This document shows, one piece after another, positions 8,769 through 17,830 of a DNA stretch of 64,000 bases (positions within the stretch are counted from its first letter, which is position 1; every line of letters begins with the position of its first letter). The position numbers and the translations under genes were made by a program. The stretch spans positions 1,674,001-1,738,000 of the forward strand of contig NZ_CP011968.1 in NCBI RefSeq assembly GCF_001077535.1. Direction: 5' to 3'. The notes under the pieces were generated by a model. The model was not told the origin of the DNA. It searched no databases and worked only from the letters and a program-made list of their open reading frames with translations. The stretch is from Clostridioides difficile ATCC 9689 = DSM 1296. Its GTDB lineage: Bacteria; Bacillota; Clostridia; Peptostreptococcales; Peptostreptococcaceae.

Positions 8769-9335
8769 TTATTTTTTGGTTATGTCTGGAAAATATCTGT
8801 CTACTAATTTTTCTGAAATATTTTTTAATTGGTCAGCCATTGAAGTCAGACTTAATAAGGCTATCAATAAATCATCTTTATTTTCTGGATTTATACTAAT
8901 ATTTTCAAAATTAGACTCTATAAAGTCCGGTATATTCTTTCTTTGATTTTCTTTTATTAACATGAATTTTTCGTAACATGAAACTAAATCTTTTTCACTG
9001 AAATTATCCTTTTCATACACACCATGTAAGATTCTTTTAATTTCTTGTATTGTAAGTGTATTTTTCATAGAATAAATAATTATCATCTGTAAAATTTGTT
9101 CTTTAGTATACTTTTTTCCCTTAACTGGTTTGATTAATCCCTCTTTGCTGTAATTATTTATCATGGTTTTAGTAAGAATTTTATCACTTTCAAATCTTTT
9201 ATTAGCAGAAAGCTTATTGTCAATTAGAGAAATAATTTGATCCATATATAAGTCAATAGATGGAATATCGTTTGAAGTTATATCTGCATTACTTAGTGTT
9301 TCTAGTATTATAGTATTAAGTTCATTATTCATCAT
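8769..9335 (-). CDS. DUF1836 family predicted regulator
   Basis: The 188-aa product matches the DUF1836 pattern: a D-Q-I-I-S-L-I-D segment, then K-I-L-T-K-T-M-I-N-N-Y-S-K-E-G-L-I (about residues 54-71), K-K-Y-T-K-E-Q-I, and an I-x-x-I-K-x-I-L stretch. This arrangement resembles a MerR-like helix-turn-helix with a winged segment, and the family is usually taken to be transcriptional regulators, though targets are not known to me. The first ATG (9335) has GGAGG six bases upstream; a second ATG directly follows. It is divergent from the hemolysin-III gene. Confidence 0.82.
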   Translation of the reverse strand: MMNNELNTIILETLSNADITSNDIPSIDLYMDQIISLIDNKLSANKRFESDKILTKTMINNYSKEGLIKPVKGKKYTKEQILQMIIIYSMKNTLTIQEIKRILHGVYEKDNFSEKDLVSCYEKFMLIKENQRKNIPDFIESNFENISINPENKDDLLIALLSLTSMADQLKNISEKLVDRYFPDITKK

Positions 9336-9393
9336 ATGTTACCTCCATAATATATATAATACACTAAATTAGAAAGTAAAACAATATTAAGGC

Positions 9394-9421
9394 TTGTAAA
9401 AAAAACATAAAGTGGTATAAT
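9394..9421 (+). promoter_or_regulatory. Predicted promoter of the hemolysin-III gene
   Basis: TTGTAA (9394-9399), 16-base spacer, TATAAT (9416-9421), in the divergent region between the DUF1836 gene and the hemolysin-III gene. Confidence 0.5.
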
Positions 9422-9495
9422 TAAATATATAATATAGTAATGGAAACTATATTTGTGAATCTGATTTTTAAAATACATAATTGTAGGAGGACGAA

Positions 9496-10149
9496 ATGTA
9501 TCAATTTTTTTTAAAGGGTAGAGACCCAATAAGCAGTTTAACTCATTTTATAGGTGCTTGTTTATCTCTTTTAGCAACTATAATTTTAGTTTTTCAATCT
9601 GTTACATTACAGGAAACTTCTCTCTTGATGATAGTATCTGTATCTGTATTTGGACTTTCACTAATTGCTTTATATAGTGCAAGTTCGTATTATCATTTTT
9701 TAAAGGGGACACCAGAACAAGAATTGTTTTTTAGAAAAGTAGACCATGCAATGATTTACGTATTGATTGCTGGCTCTTATACACCAATATGTCTGAATTT
9801 TATGGAAAAAAAAGAAGGCATAATATTTGTTACAGCAATATGGATAGTTGCATTTATTGGCATAATAATAAAAATATTTTGGATGGATGCACCTAGATGG
9901 TTATCTACCAGTATATATTTACTTATGGGGTGGGCAATTGTTTTTGATATAAATGCATTCAATTCAATTCCTAAGGATTGCCTTAGACTATTAATTATGG
10001 AAGGTGTATCTTACTCTATAGGTGCGATTATTTATATAATTAAAAAGCCTAATATAAGTCCTGAGTTTGGATTTCATGAAATATTTCATATTTTTATTAT
10101 GATAGGTTCTTTATTTCACTTTTTAGCAGTTTTATTGTATGTTTTATAG
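9496..10149 (+). CDS. Hemolysin III family (PAQR/YqfA-like) membrane protein
   Basis: Seven-helix integral membrane protein of 217 aa. Family marks are visible: the N-terminal D-P-I-S-S-L-T-H-F-I-G-A, the S-S-Y-Y-H-F segment, the V-D-H-A-M-I-Y-V-L-I-A-G-S-Y-T-P-I-C-L motif, and the C-terminal H-E-I-F-H-I-F-I-M-I-G-S-L-F-H-F; the conserved Ser, Asp and His residues form the metal site in PAQR proteins. The name hemolysin III is historical; the physiological role of bacterial members is unsettled. Start ATG follows GTAGGAGG. It is monocistronic with a terminator shortly after. Confidence 0.9.
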   Translation: MYQFFLKGRDPISSLTHFIGACLSLLATIILVFQSVTLQETSLLMIVSVSVFGLSLIALYSASSYYHFLKGTPEQELFFRKVDHAMIYVLIAGSYTPICLNFMEKKEGIIFVTAIWIVAFIGIIIKIFWMDAPRWLSTSIYLLMGWAIVFDINAFNSIPKDCLRLLIMEGVSYSIGAIIYIIKKPNISPEFGFHEIFHIFIMIGSLFHFLAVLLYVL

Positions 10150-10198
10150 TTTTAAAAGATTTGATTAATTGATACTAAAATTCTACAATGAATAAAAT

Positions 10199-10246
10199 GG
10201 AACTGCCTTATATAGATTATATCTTAGACAATAAGACAGTTCCTTA
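10199..10246 (+). terminator. Terminator after the hemolysin-III gene
   Basis: GGAACTG-CTTAT pairs with ATAAG-CAGTTCC across one mismatch, followed by T-rich sequence. It lies between this gene and a convergent small gene. Confidence 0.7.
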
Positions 10247-10306
10247 TTATAAATATTAAATTCTACTTATAATAAAATTTTGATAAAAATAGTCCATTCA
10301 AAATGC

Positions 10307-10483
10307 CTATTCCATAATTCCTTTAATGTACTTTTCATTTACGACATATAGTTTGAATTTATGTACTATAATTATATCCTCTAAATTCTCTGAAACACTA
10401 ACAATTCTGACACATTTGTTTCTAATTTCTACAGGTAAATCTAAATCATTTGTTAAATTCACATAGTCATCATATTTATACAT
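10307..10483 (-). CDS. Small hypothetical protein, 58 aa
   Basis: An intact frame on the minus strand, preceded by AAAGGGATG seven bases before the ATG at 10483. The product is acidic to neutral and begins M-Y-K-Y-D-D-Y-V-N-L, with a beta-rich middle; no membrane segment, no cysteine pair and no motif I can name. It is convergent with the hemolysin-III gene and divergent from the his operon. The good ribosome-binding site and codon use support a real gene; function is unknown. Confidence 0.6.
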   Translation of the reverse strand: MYKYDDYVNLTNDLDLPVEIRNKCVRIVSVSENLEDIIIVHKFKLYVVNEKYIKGIME

Positions 10484-10671
10484 AAAATCATCCCTTTACA
10501 TTAAGATATACTTATTATACTATATTTTAATAAGTTTTTTTAAATTATTACAATTTTTCCCGAAATTTCATTTTTTATACATAAAATTTCCAAATTAGGT
10601 AAAGATTAAATTTTTTATTGTATAAACAAAAGTTACATATAAAATATTTTATTCAATTTTTTAAATAACTA

Positions 10672-10700
10672 TTGCCAATTTTTGAAAAATATATTATTAT
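10672..10700 (+). promoter_or_regulatory. Predicted promoter of the his operon
   Basis: TTGCCA (10672-10677), 17-base spacer and TATTAT (10695-10700). The start would fall near 10707, giving a leader of about 300 bases that contains the His-rich peptide and the terminator. Confidence 0.55.
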
Positions 10701-10762
10701 TAATAGTAACAAAAAACTGTAAATTTAGAATATTAATAAAAATTATTTGGGAGGAAATTATC

Positions 10763-10837
10763 ATGGTGAGATTAAATATAGTAAAATTAAATACAAAATT
10801 AAATCATCACCATCATCATAGATTAAAGGGATTGTAA
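10763..10837 (+). CDS. His operon leader peptide (24 aa, five consecutive His codons)
   Basis: A short frame begins with ATG after GGGAGGAAA and carries CAT CAC CAT CAT CAT at 10805-10819 (residues 15-19), then stops at 10837. Five adjacent His codons directly upstream of the histidine operon, followed by alternative hairpins and an intrinsic terminator, is the classic arrangement for ribosome-mediated attenuation: stalling at low charged tRNA-His would alter folding of the leader RNA. The peptide itself is not expected to have a function. The frame is too short for a standard gene caller. Confidence 0.88.
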   Translation: MVRLNIVKLNTKLNHHHHHRLKGL

Positions 10838-10958
10838 TATGAAATTAATTCATAGACACAAGCCCTGTTTTTAGTGTAATTGGTCTTGTATCTATGATGG
10901 GAAGTAATTTTAAGAGAAAATTATAGCCATATAGGTATAAAGCCTATATGGCTTTTTT
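10814..10958 (+). promoter_or_regulatory. his operon attenuator with intrinsic terminator
   Basis: The terminator is an 11-bp perfect stem AGCCATATAGG (10925-10935) / CCTATATGGCT (10943-10953) with a T-run. Upstream, segment 10885-10900 can pair in three ways: with the His-codon segment CATCATAGAT (10814-10823, ten exact pairs), with 10851-10862 (11 of 12 pairs), or, through CTATGATGG, with the 5' arm of the terminator (one bulge). These exclusive pairings support a switch. Which pairing is favoured when the ribosome stalls is not settled by inspection. Confidence 0.82.
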
Positions 10959-11010
10959 ATTGTTTTAAATTTGCAAATATAAGAGTAAATTTAATGAAGA
11001 GGGTGAGAAT

Positions 11011-11955
11011 GTGAAATTTTTGAGGATTGAAGATGAGGTTATTTATTCTAAAAAAAGATATAAATTAAAAAGGGAAATAGATAAACTTTTTTTGGATGAA
11101 GAATATTTTCAAATAGAACCACAATTATTTGAAGAATATGATGAATTTACAACTATAAATAATAAAATTCCAGAAGAATCTATGGTAAAGGTTGTAAATG
11201 GAAAAGTAATGGTACTTAGAGCTGATATAACTACAAGTATAATAAAAAGCCTTGTACCAAGATGGGAAGATGGTTTAAAGCTTAAGCTTTTTTATAATTC
11301 ATCAATATATAAAAATAAAAATACAGTTGGAATAAAAGAGATAAGACAAATAGGTTGTGAGTATCTAGGAGAAGCCTCTGTAGAAGCAGATAGAGAAGTA
11401 GTGAAATTAGCTCTTAAGATACTTGAAAAATACAATAATAATTTTATTCTAGAGGTTGGGAGTAGCAAGTATATTCATGGTTTGTTAGAAGAATTAAATT
11501 TAAATAAGAATTGTGAAAATCAAATTAAAAATTTACTATATACGAAGAACACTCATGAACTAAAAGTATATATTGAAGAATTAAAAATTAAGCGTGAAGT
11601 AAAAGAGTTATTATCAAATATTTTAAGTTTACAAGGGAATTTATATAATGTTATTGAAAAATCAAACAAGTTCTATTGTAATAATAAGATGAAGCAAGCT
11701 CTTGAAGAATTAAAGCAAGTAAATAATTTAATTGAGGAATGTAATTTTTTAGATAAGGCTAGATTTGATTTATCAATGATTACTATGCTTGACTATTATG
11801 AAGGAATTATGTTTAGAGGATACTACCCAAACTCATATAAAGAAATTCTTAGTGGCGGAAGATATGATTCTTTAACTAAAGAGTATGGAAAAGAAATTCC
11901 AGCCATTGGATTTACACTAAGTGTTGATGAGTTAATGAAGTATGTATATAAGTAA
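11011..11955 (+). CDS. hisZ: ATP phosphoribosyltransferase regulatory subunit
   Basis: HisZ is a histidyl-tRNA-synthetase-like protein without aminoacylation activity that forms the allosteric complex with short-form HisG, the first enzyme of histidine synthesis. The 314-aa product has class II synthetase features: an N-terminal motif-2-like R-x-D-I-T-T-S-I-I segment (about residues 71-79), the central domain, and the C-terminal S-G-G-R-Y-D-S-L motif (about residues 284-291). It lacks the anticodon-binding domain of HisS. GTG start with GAGGGTGAG upstream. First structural gene of the operon, 21 bases before hisG; its presence agrees with the short HisG that follows. Confidence 0.93.
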   Translation: MKFLRIEDEVIYSKKRYKLKREIDKLFLDEEYFQIEPQLFEEYDEFTTINNKIPEESMVKVVNGKVMVLRADITTSIIKSLVPRWEDGLKLKLFYNSSIYKNKNTVGIKEIRQIGCEYLGEASVEADREVVKLALKILEKYNNNFILEVGSSKYIHGLLEELNLNKNCENQIKNLLYTKNTHELKVYIEELKIKREVKELLSNILSLQGNLYNVIEKSNKFYCNNKMKQALEELKQVNNLIEECNFLDKARFDLSMITMLDYYEGIMFRGYYPNSYKEILSGGRYDSLTKEYGKEIPAIGFTLSVDELMKYVYK

Positions 11956-11976
11956 AGTTTATAAGGAGGGATTGTT

Positions 11977-12603
11977 TTGGATTATTTGACTATAGCACTA
12001 GCAAAAGGACGAATTGAAGGGGAATCATTTAAAAAATTTAAAAAAATGGGTCTAGGAGATAGTATAGACACAGATACGAGAAAACTAATTTTTAAAGATG
12101 AAGAAAATAAAATTATATATATACATGTAAAGCCATCAGATGTAGTTACATATGTTGAAAAAGGAGTCGCTGACCTCGGTATAGCAGGTAAAGATACTAT
12201 TTTAGAAAATGAGACAGATGTATATGAAATATATGATTTAGGTTTTGGAAAGTGTAAATTTGCTGTAGCAGGATTAAAGGGAGATAGCATATATAGAGAA
12301 GATGAATATTTAAAAGTGGCAACAAAGTATCCCAATATAGCAAAAAAGTATTTTAAAGAGAAAGGTCAAAAAATTGAAATAATAAAATTAAATGGTTCTG
12401 TAGAACTAGCTCCAATAGTAGGGTTGTCAGATGTAATTGTAGATATAGTTGAGACTGGCAATACACTTAAAGCAAATGGTCTTGAAATATTAGAAGACAT
12501 ATGTAATATAAGTGCTAGAATTATATCAAATAGAGCTAGCTATAGATTTAAATATGAACAAATTCAGAATATAATTCGTTTATTTGAAGAACTTGATAAT
12601 TAA
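11977..12603 (+). CDS. hisG: ATP phosphoribosyltransferase, short form, catalytic subunit
   Basis: Condenses ATP with PRPP to phosphoribosyl-ATP, the committed step of histidine synthesis. At 208 aa it is the short form that needs HisZ and lacks the C-terminal regulatory domain. Typical marks: A-L-A-K-G-R-I at the N-terminus, the V-A-D-L-G-I-A-G-K-D segment at about residues 64-73, and the PRPP-binding D-V-I-V-D-I-V-E-T-G-N-T-L stretch near residues 150-162. The TTG start lies six bases after AAGGAGGG. Confidence 0.95.
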   Translation: MDYLTIALAKGRIEGESFKKFKKMGLGDSIDTDTRKLIFKDEENKIIYIHVKPSDVVTYVEKGVADLGIAGKDTILENETDVYEIYDLGFGKCKFAVAGLKGDSIYREDEYLKVATKYPNIAKKYFKEKGQKIEIIKLNGSVELAPIVGLSDVIVDIVETGNTLKANGLEILEDICNISARIISNRASYRFKYEQIQNIIRLFEELDN

Positions 12604-12636
12604 AATATAATTGAGCTTTATAAGGAGGGATTTAAG

Positions 12637-13686
12637 TTGAGAGAAAAAGAAAGCATAAGAGAGTTAAGGGGATATGAACCAAATCACGTAAACTGTAAAG
12701 TAAAACTTGATGCAAATGAAGGAAGTAAGAGGTTGTTTAAATACCTTATTAAAGAAATTTCAGATAGTGATATAGATTTAAATTTATATCCTGAAGATTC
12801 TTATAGTGATTTGAAAGAATCTATAATAGATTACATAAATATTTCTGGAGTAAATAAGAAAAATCTTCTAGTAGGAAACGGTTCAAGTGAAATAATTGAT
12901 TTAATAATACATACTTTTGTAGATAAAGATGAAGTAATATTGAGTTTCTCTCCAAGTTTTAGTATGTATTCTATATATAGTCAGATAAATGGGTCTAAAT
13001 TTATAGGTGTTGAAAGTGATGAAAATTTAGTTATAAATATAGATAATGTGATTGAAAAAGTAAAGGAGAATAATCCTAAAATAGTAATTGTATGTAATCC
13101 TAATAATCCAACGGGAACAATATTAAAGAGGGAAGAGATAATAAAGCTTTTAGATTCAACTAATAGTCTAGTGGTTTTAGATGAAGCATATATGGATTTT
13201 GGAGAAGAAAGCATGTTAAGTGATGTTTTTAAGTATGATAATCTAATAGTTCTTAGAACTTTATCAAAGGCATTTGGATTGGCTGGAATAAGAACAGGAT
13301 ATATGTTATCTAATAGTAGTTTAATAAATTCTGTTGAGAAAGTAAGACCTCCATATAATTTAAATTCATTATCAGACTTTATTGCTACAAGAGCACTTAG
13401 AAATAAAGATGTGGTAAAGGCTTATATAAAGGAAGTAAAAGAGGAAAGAGAAGTTTTATATGAAGAAATGATTGGTATGGGAATTAAAGCATACAAATCA
13501 CAAGCAAATTTTATATTATTTTATTCTGAAATCGAAAATTTATCACAAAAACTTATTGATAGAGGTGTTTTAATAAGAAAATTTGGTGGAAAGTTAGAAA
13601 ATTATTACAGAGTTACAATTGGTGATAAAGAAGAAAATTCTATGTTTGTTGGAGCTATAAGAGATATTTTGAAAAAGGAGAAATAG
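12637..13686 (+). CDS. hisC: Histidinol-phosphate aminotransferase
   Basis: PLP-dependent fold-type I aminotransferase converting imidazole-acetol phosphate and glutamate to histidinol phosphate. 349 aa. Motifs in order: R-G-Y-E-P near residue 8, G-N-G-S-S-E-I-I near 87, the N-P-N-N-P-T-G-T segment near 150, D-E-A-Y-M-D-F near 182 with the PLP-binding Asp, and T-L-S-K-A-F-G-L-A-G-I-R-T-G-Y near 209 with the Schiff-base Lys. TTG start after AAGGAGGGA. Placed between hisG and hisB. Confidence 0.94.
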   Translation: MREKESIRELRGYEPNHVNCKVKLDANEGSKRLFKYLIKEISDSDIDLNLYPEDSYSDLKESIIDYINISGVNKKNLLVGNGSSEIIDLIIHTFVDKDEVILSFSPSFSMYSIYSQINGSKFIGVESDENLVINIDNVIEKVKENNPKIVIVCNPNNPTGTILKREEIIKLLDSTNSLVVLDEAYMDFGEESMLSDVFKYDNLIVLRTLSKAFGLAGIRTGYMLSNSSLINSVEKVRPPYNLNSLSDFIATRALRNKDVVKAYIKEVKEEREVLYEEMIGMGIKAYKSQANFILFYSEIENLSQKLIDRGVLIRKFGGKLENYYRVTIGDKEENSMFVGAIRDILKKEK

Positions 13687-13688
13687 GT

Positions 13689-14267
13689 ATGAGAATTTGG
13701 AAGGTAGAAAGAAATACTCTTGAAACACAGATTTTAGTAGAATTAAATATTGATGGTTCTGGTAAAGCTGAAATAGATACTGGAATAGGATTTTTAGACC
13801 ATATGCTTACCTTAATGTCATTTCATGGCAAGTTCGATTTAAAAGTGATTTGTAAGGGTGATACATATGTAGATGACCACCATAGTGTAGAAGATATAGG
13901 TATAGCTATAGGTGAAGCATTTAAAAATGCACTAGGTGACAAAAAAGGAATACGAAGATATTCTAATATCTATATACCTATGGATGAATCTCTATCAATG
14001 GTAGCAATAGATATAAGCAATAGACCTTATCTTGTATTTAATGCTAAATTTGATACCCAAATGATTGGTAGTATGAGTACTCAATGCTTTAAAGAATTTT
14101 TTAGAGCTTTTGTAAATGAATCGAGAGTAACATTACATATCAATCTCTTATATGGGGAAAATGACCATCATAAGATAGAAAGTATTTTTAAAGCATTTGC
14201 AAGAGCTTTAAAAGAGGGTAGTGAAATAGTTTCTAATGAGATAGCATCTTCAAAGGGGGTTTTGTAG
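13689..14267 (+). CDS. hisB: Imidazoleglycerol-phosphate dehydratase
   Basis: Dehydrates imidazole-glycerol phosphate to imidazole-acetol phosphate. The 192-aa product is the monofunctional form, without the N-terminal histidinol-phosphate phosphatase found in enteric HisB. Metal-binding motifs are present: G-F-L-D-H-M-L near residue 36, D-D-H-H-S-V-E-D near 63, and the C-terminal N-D-H-H-K-I-E-S-I-F-K-A near 157. It starts two bases after the hisC stop and is two bases from hisH. A separate histidinol phosphatase must be supplied from outside this operon. Confidence 0.95.
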   Translation: MRIWKVERNTLETQILVELNIDGSGKAEIDTGIGFLDHMLTLMSFHGKFDLKVICKGDTYVDDHHSVEDIGIAIGEAFKNALGDKKGIRRYSNIYIPMDESLSMVAIDISNRPYLVFNAKFDTQMIGSMSTQCFKEFFRAFVNESRVTLHINLLYGENDHHKIESIFKAFARALKEGSEIVSNEIASSKGVL

Positions 14268-14268
14268 A

Positions 14269-14874
14269 ATGAATATAATAGTAGACTATGGTCTTGGAAA
14301 TATAGATTCTGTGTCTAGGGGTTTTAGAAAAGCTGGAATAGAAACTAAAATTTCTAGTGATATAGATGAAATAAAACAGGCAGATTCACTTATACTTCCA
14401 GGTGTTGGAGCTTTTAGAGATTCTATAAGTGCCTTAGATAAACTAGGATTGATACCAATAATAAAGGAGCATGTTTCTAAGGGTAAATTTATGATAGGTA
14501 TATGTCTAGGAATGCAATTACTTTATGAAAAAAGTTATGAGTATGGAGAATATGAAGGATTAGGACTTATAAAAGGAAGTATTGATAAACTGGATATAAG
14601 TTTAAAAGTGCCACATATGGGATGGAATAATCTAAAATTTAATAAGGCAAATGATGATATACTTAAATATATAAATGAAGATGATTATGTATACTTCGTT
14701 CACTCATATTATGCAAATTCATCAAATGAAGAACTAATTGCATTTTCAGAATATGAAAAGAAAATCCCTGCTATTGTTAGAAAAGGCAATGTATATGGTA
14801 TACAATTTCATCCTGAAAAAAGTGGAGAAGTAGGGTTAAATATATTAAGAGCATATGGGGAGATGATAAAATGA
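14269..14874 (+). CDS. hisH: Imidazole glycerol phosphate synthase, glutaminase subunit
   Basis: Class I glutamine amidotransferase that passes ammonia to HisF. 201 aa. The nucleophile Cys is in G-I-C-L-G-M-Q-L-L near residue 79; the catalytic His and Glu are in Y-G-I-Q-F-H-P-E-K near residue 178. The oxyanion-strand P-G-V-G-A-F is at about residues 44-49. It overlaps hisA by four bases, indicating coupled translation. Confidence 0.95.
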   Translation: MNIIVDYGLGNIDSVSRGFRKAGIETKISSDIDEIKQADSLILPGVGAFRDSISALDKLGLIPIIKEHVSKGKFMIGICLGMQLLYEKSYEYGEYEGLGLIKGSIDKLDISLKVPHMGWNNLKFNKANDDILKYINEDDYVYFVHSYYANSSNEELIAFSEYEKKIPAIVRKGNVYGIQFHPEKSGEVGLNILRAYGEMIK

Positions 14875-15593
14875 TAATATTTCCAGCAATAGATATAAAA
14901 GATAATAAGTGTGTAAGACTCACACAAGGAGAATTTGACAAAGTAAATGTATATTATGATAATCCATTAGAAGTAGCATATAAATGGAAAAATGAAGGAG
15001 CAGAATATATACATATAGTAGATTTAAATGGTGCTAGAAGTGAATTTGGTGTAAATACAAAAATAATTGAGGACATAGCAAACAATATAGATATACCTAT
15101 TCAAGTTGGCGGTGGAGTTAGGGATAAGGAAAAAGTCAAAAGTTTAATAAATGCTGGTGTTACTAGAGTAATATTAGGCAGTATAGCGATTGAAAATTTG
15201 AATTTAGTTGAAGAATTGGTCAATGAATATAAAGAGAAAATTGTAGTTTCTATAGATGCTAAAGATGGAAAAGTAGCAGTTAGGGGATGGGAAGTTGTAA
15301 GCAATGTAGACTCATTAACATTATGTAAACAACTTGAAAAGATAGGTGTACAAACTATTGTTTATACAGATATATCAAAAGATGGGATGTTGCAAGGTCC
15401 AAATTTTGACATATATGAAAGAATAGCAAAGGAAACATCACTAAATGTTATTGCTTCTGGAGGTGTAACTTCTATAGAAGACGTAAAAAGACTAAAAGCT
15501 ATGAACTTATATGGTGCAATAATAGGTAAAGCGCTTTATGATAAAAAGATAGACTTTAAGGAGGCACAACAATTATGCTTACTAGGAGAATAA
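14871..15593 (+). CDS. hisA: Phosphoribosylformimino-5-aminoimidazole carboxamide ribotide isomerase
   Basis: TIM-barrel isomerase, 240 aa, acting before HisHF. The catalytic Asp is in F-P-A-I-D-I-K-D near residue 8 and the second in V-Y-T-D-I-S-K-D-G near residue 169. The two half-barrel phosphate-binding motifs, V-G-G-G-V-R near residue 79 and A-S-G-G-V near 199, are present. It overlaps hisH by four bases and hisF by 19. Confidence 0.95.
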
Positions 15594-16333
15594 TACCTTG
15601 TCTAGATGTGAGAAATGGAAGAGTTGTAAAGGGGAAAAAATTTAAAGATATAGTAGATGTTGATAGTCCAGAAGTACTTGGAAAATTTTATAGTGATTGT
15701 GGTGCAGATGAACTTGTATTCTATGATATAACTGCATCAAATGAAGAGAGAAAGACATCTTTAGAATTTGTGACAAAAGTTGCAGAAAATATAAATATAC
15801 CATTTTGTGTTGGTGGAGGAGTAAATAAATTAGAAGATTTCACTGATATTTTAAGAAAAGGTGCTGATAAAGTTTCTATAAATTCATCAGCAGTCAAAAA
15901 TCCTGAATTAATAAGGGAAGCTTCATTAAAATTTGGAGCACAATGTGTTGTTTTATCGATAGATGCAAAGAAAAATGAAGAGGGTTCATGGAGCGTATAC
16001 GTAAAAGGTGGAAGAGAAAAAACTAATCTGGATGCAATTGAATGGGCTGTTAAAGGTGTAGAACTTGGAGCAGGAGAAATCGTTGTAAATAGTATGGATG
16101 AAGATGGAATGAAAAATGGATATGATATAGAATTATTATCAAAGATAACTTCTTTAGTAAATGTACCTGTCATAGCATCTGGAGGCGCTGGAAAAAAGGA
16201 AGATTTTTATGAGGCGGTTAATAAATCCAATGTAGATGGAATTTTAGCAGCATCTGTTTTTCATTTTGGCGAGATAAAAATAAACGATTTAAAGAAATAT
16301 TTAAAAGACATGGGTGTAGAAGTAAGATTATAA
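15575..16333 (+). CDS. hisF: Imidazole glycerol phosphate synthase, cyclase subunit
   Basis: TIM-barrel synthase, 252 aa, which uses ammonia from HisH to make imidazole-glycerol phosphate and AICAR. Motifs: [14 protein letters not shown] at the N-terminus with the catalytic Asp, V-G-G-G-V-N near residue 79, and [12 protein letters not shown] near residue 174 with the second catalytic Asp. The ATG at 15575 lies inside the end of hisA, with AAGGAGG eight to nine bases upstream. Confidence 0.95.
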
Positions 16334-16360
16334 GTTAAATACTAAAAGGAGATTAGAAAT

Positions 16361-17029
16361 ATGGATAATAAGTGTAACAATGTATACAGTGATGAAGTAG
16401 AGAAATTTATAAGAAGTATAAAGTTTGATGATAAAGGGTTAGTCCCTGTTGTTGTTCAAGAGGTAGTTAGCAAAGATGTACTGATGTTAGCATATATGAA
16501 TAAAGATGCTATAAAGAAAACCTTAAAAGATAAAGTAGCTTGCTATTTTAGTAGAAGTAGACAAGAACTTTGGGTTAAAGGTGAGACATCTGGTAATACT
16601 CAAAAAGTAGTTAAGATGTCTTATGATTGTGATGTAGATACTATACTACTTTTTGTTGAACAAACTGGTGTAGCTTGTCATACAGGCAATTATTCTTGTT
16701 TTTACAGAGACTTGTTTGATGATAGTTCAAAAATGGAGCTTGAAGTACAAACAAATATATTGAAAGAATTATATGATTTAATCAATGAAAGAAAAAATAA
16801 TCCAGTTGAAGGTTCTTATACTAATTATCTTTTTGAAAAAGGAATAGATAAGATTCTTAAAAAAGTAGGTGAAGAGAGTAGTGAGGTAATTATAGCATCA
16901 AAAAATACTGATAAAAGTGAACTTATTTACGAAATTAGCGATTTAGTATATCATACATTGGTTTTAATGATAGAAAAAGGTGTTGAAATTGATGAAATAA
17001 AAAAAGAATTACTTAAAAGAAGAAAATAG
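16361..17029 (+). CDS. hisI: Bifunctional phosphoribosyl-AMP cyclohydrolase / phosphoribosyl-ATP pyrophosphatase
   Basis: Fused HisI-HisE type protein, 222 aa, performing steps two and three of the pathway. The cyclohydrolase part (about residues 15-115) shows [17 protein letters not shown], the D-C-D-V-D-T metal site and the zinc-binding C-H-T-G-N-Y-S-C-F. The pyrophosphatase part (about 120-215) shows G-S-Y-T-N-Y-L-F and the [12 protein letters not shown] motif. It ends the operon and is followed by a strong terminator. The operon has no hisD and no histidinol-phosphate phosphatase. Confidence 0.94.
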   Translation: MDNKCNNVYSDEVEKFIRSIKFDDKGLVPVVVQEVVSKDVLMLAYMNKDAIKKTLKDKVACYFSRSRQELWVKGETSGNTQKVVKMSYDCDVDTILLFVEQTGVACHTGNYSCFYRDLFDDSSKMELEVQTNILKELYDLINERKNNPVEGSYTNYLFEKGIDKILKKVGEESSEVIIASKNTDKSELIYEISDLVYHTLVLMIEKGVEIDEIKKELLKRRK

Positions 17030-17056
17030 AATAAGATAGATTAATGGGTAATAAGA

Positions 17057-17093
17057 AAATATACCACTTTTAATAAAAAGTGGTATATTTTTT
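17057..17093 (+). terminator. his operon terminator
   Basis: 15-bp perfect stem AAATATACCACTTTT (17057-17071) / AAAAGTGGTATATTT (17076-17090) followed by T residues, 28 bases after the last gene. Confidence 0.92.
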
Positions 17094-17830
17094 ATTTTAT
17101 ATTTTGATTTATAGAATAATATTTAAATTACTTGATAAAATTAACTATATATATAATTTATTGATAAAATAATTCTAGTACATTATTTATTTTAGAAAAA
17201 AGATAATTATCTAATTATATTTAAGGATAATAATATGAAAATAATTTTTATATTAAAAAATATGAATGAAAGTAGTGGGTTTTATAAAAAAACATATTTA
17301 GATTTTAACATCTAAAAGGAGTTTTCAAAGCTAATATTTCATTTTTAAATAAAAAAATAAAATATTAGTTTTGATTTCTGGTTTAAATTGGGTTATAATA
17401 AATTGTCAAATTATTTATTAATATAAAATAGACTATAAAACAAGCAAAAATCATACTATTATATAAAAGACCTTAAAGATAGAAAACTACAGAAAGAAGC
17501 CAAAATGTTTTTGAAAAAAATGAAATTTTATTGAAAAAAAATCAAAATGAATTTAACTTAATAGTTATAATCTATTTTTAGTGTTACAAATATACAATGT
17601 ATATTATACAATATAAAAAATACATTTACTTAGAAGTATTATTATATTTGGATTTTTGGTTTTTATAATTTTTTTATATTTAAACATAGCTAAAAATAAA
17701 AGATTACGAAAGCTAAGTAGAGTTTATTTTATTTTAATAAATAATAAAGCTATTTTTCTATATATTGGCATAATATATGCTTATTTAACTATGAAATTAA
17801 AATTAAATAGGATTAATGAGGAGGAAAAAA
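17094..17830 (+). other. Long AT-rich gene-free stretch before the permease
   Basis: About 740 bases without a convincing protein gene. One short frame (17235-17315, 26 codons, ATG seven bases after AAGGA) and an imperfect 14-bp hairpin at 17328-17373 (CAAAGCTAATATTT / AAATATTAGTTTTG) are the only structure I see. A 61-codon frame overlapping the permease start (TTG at 17656) has no ribosome-binding site and is not called. Confidence 0.4.
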
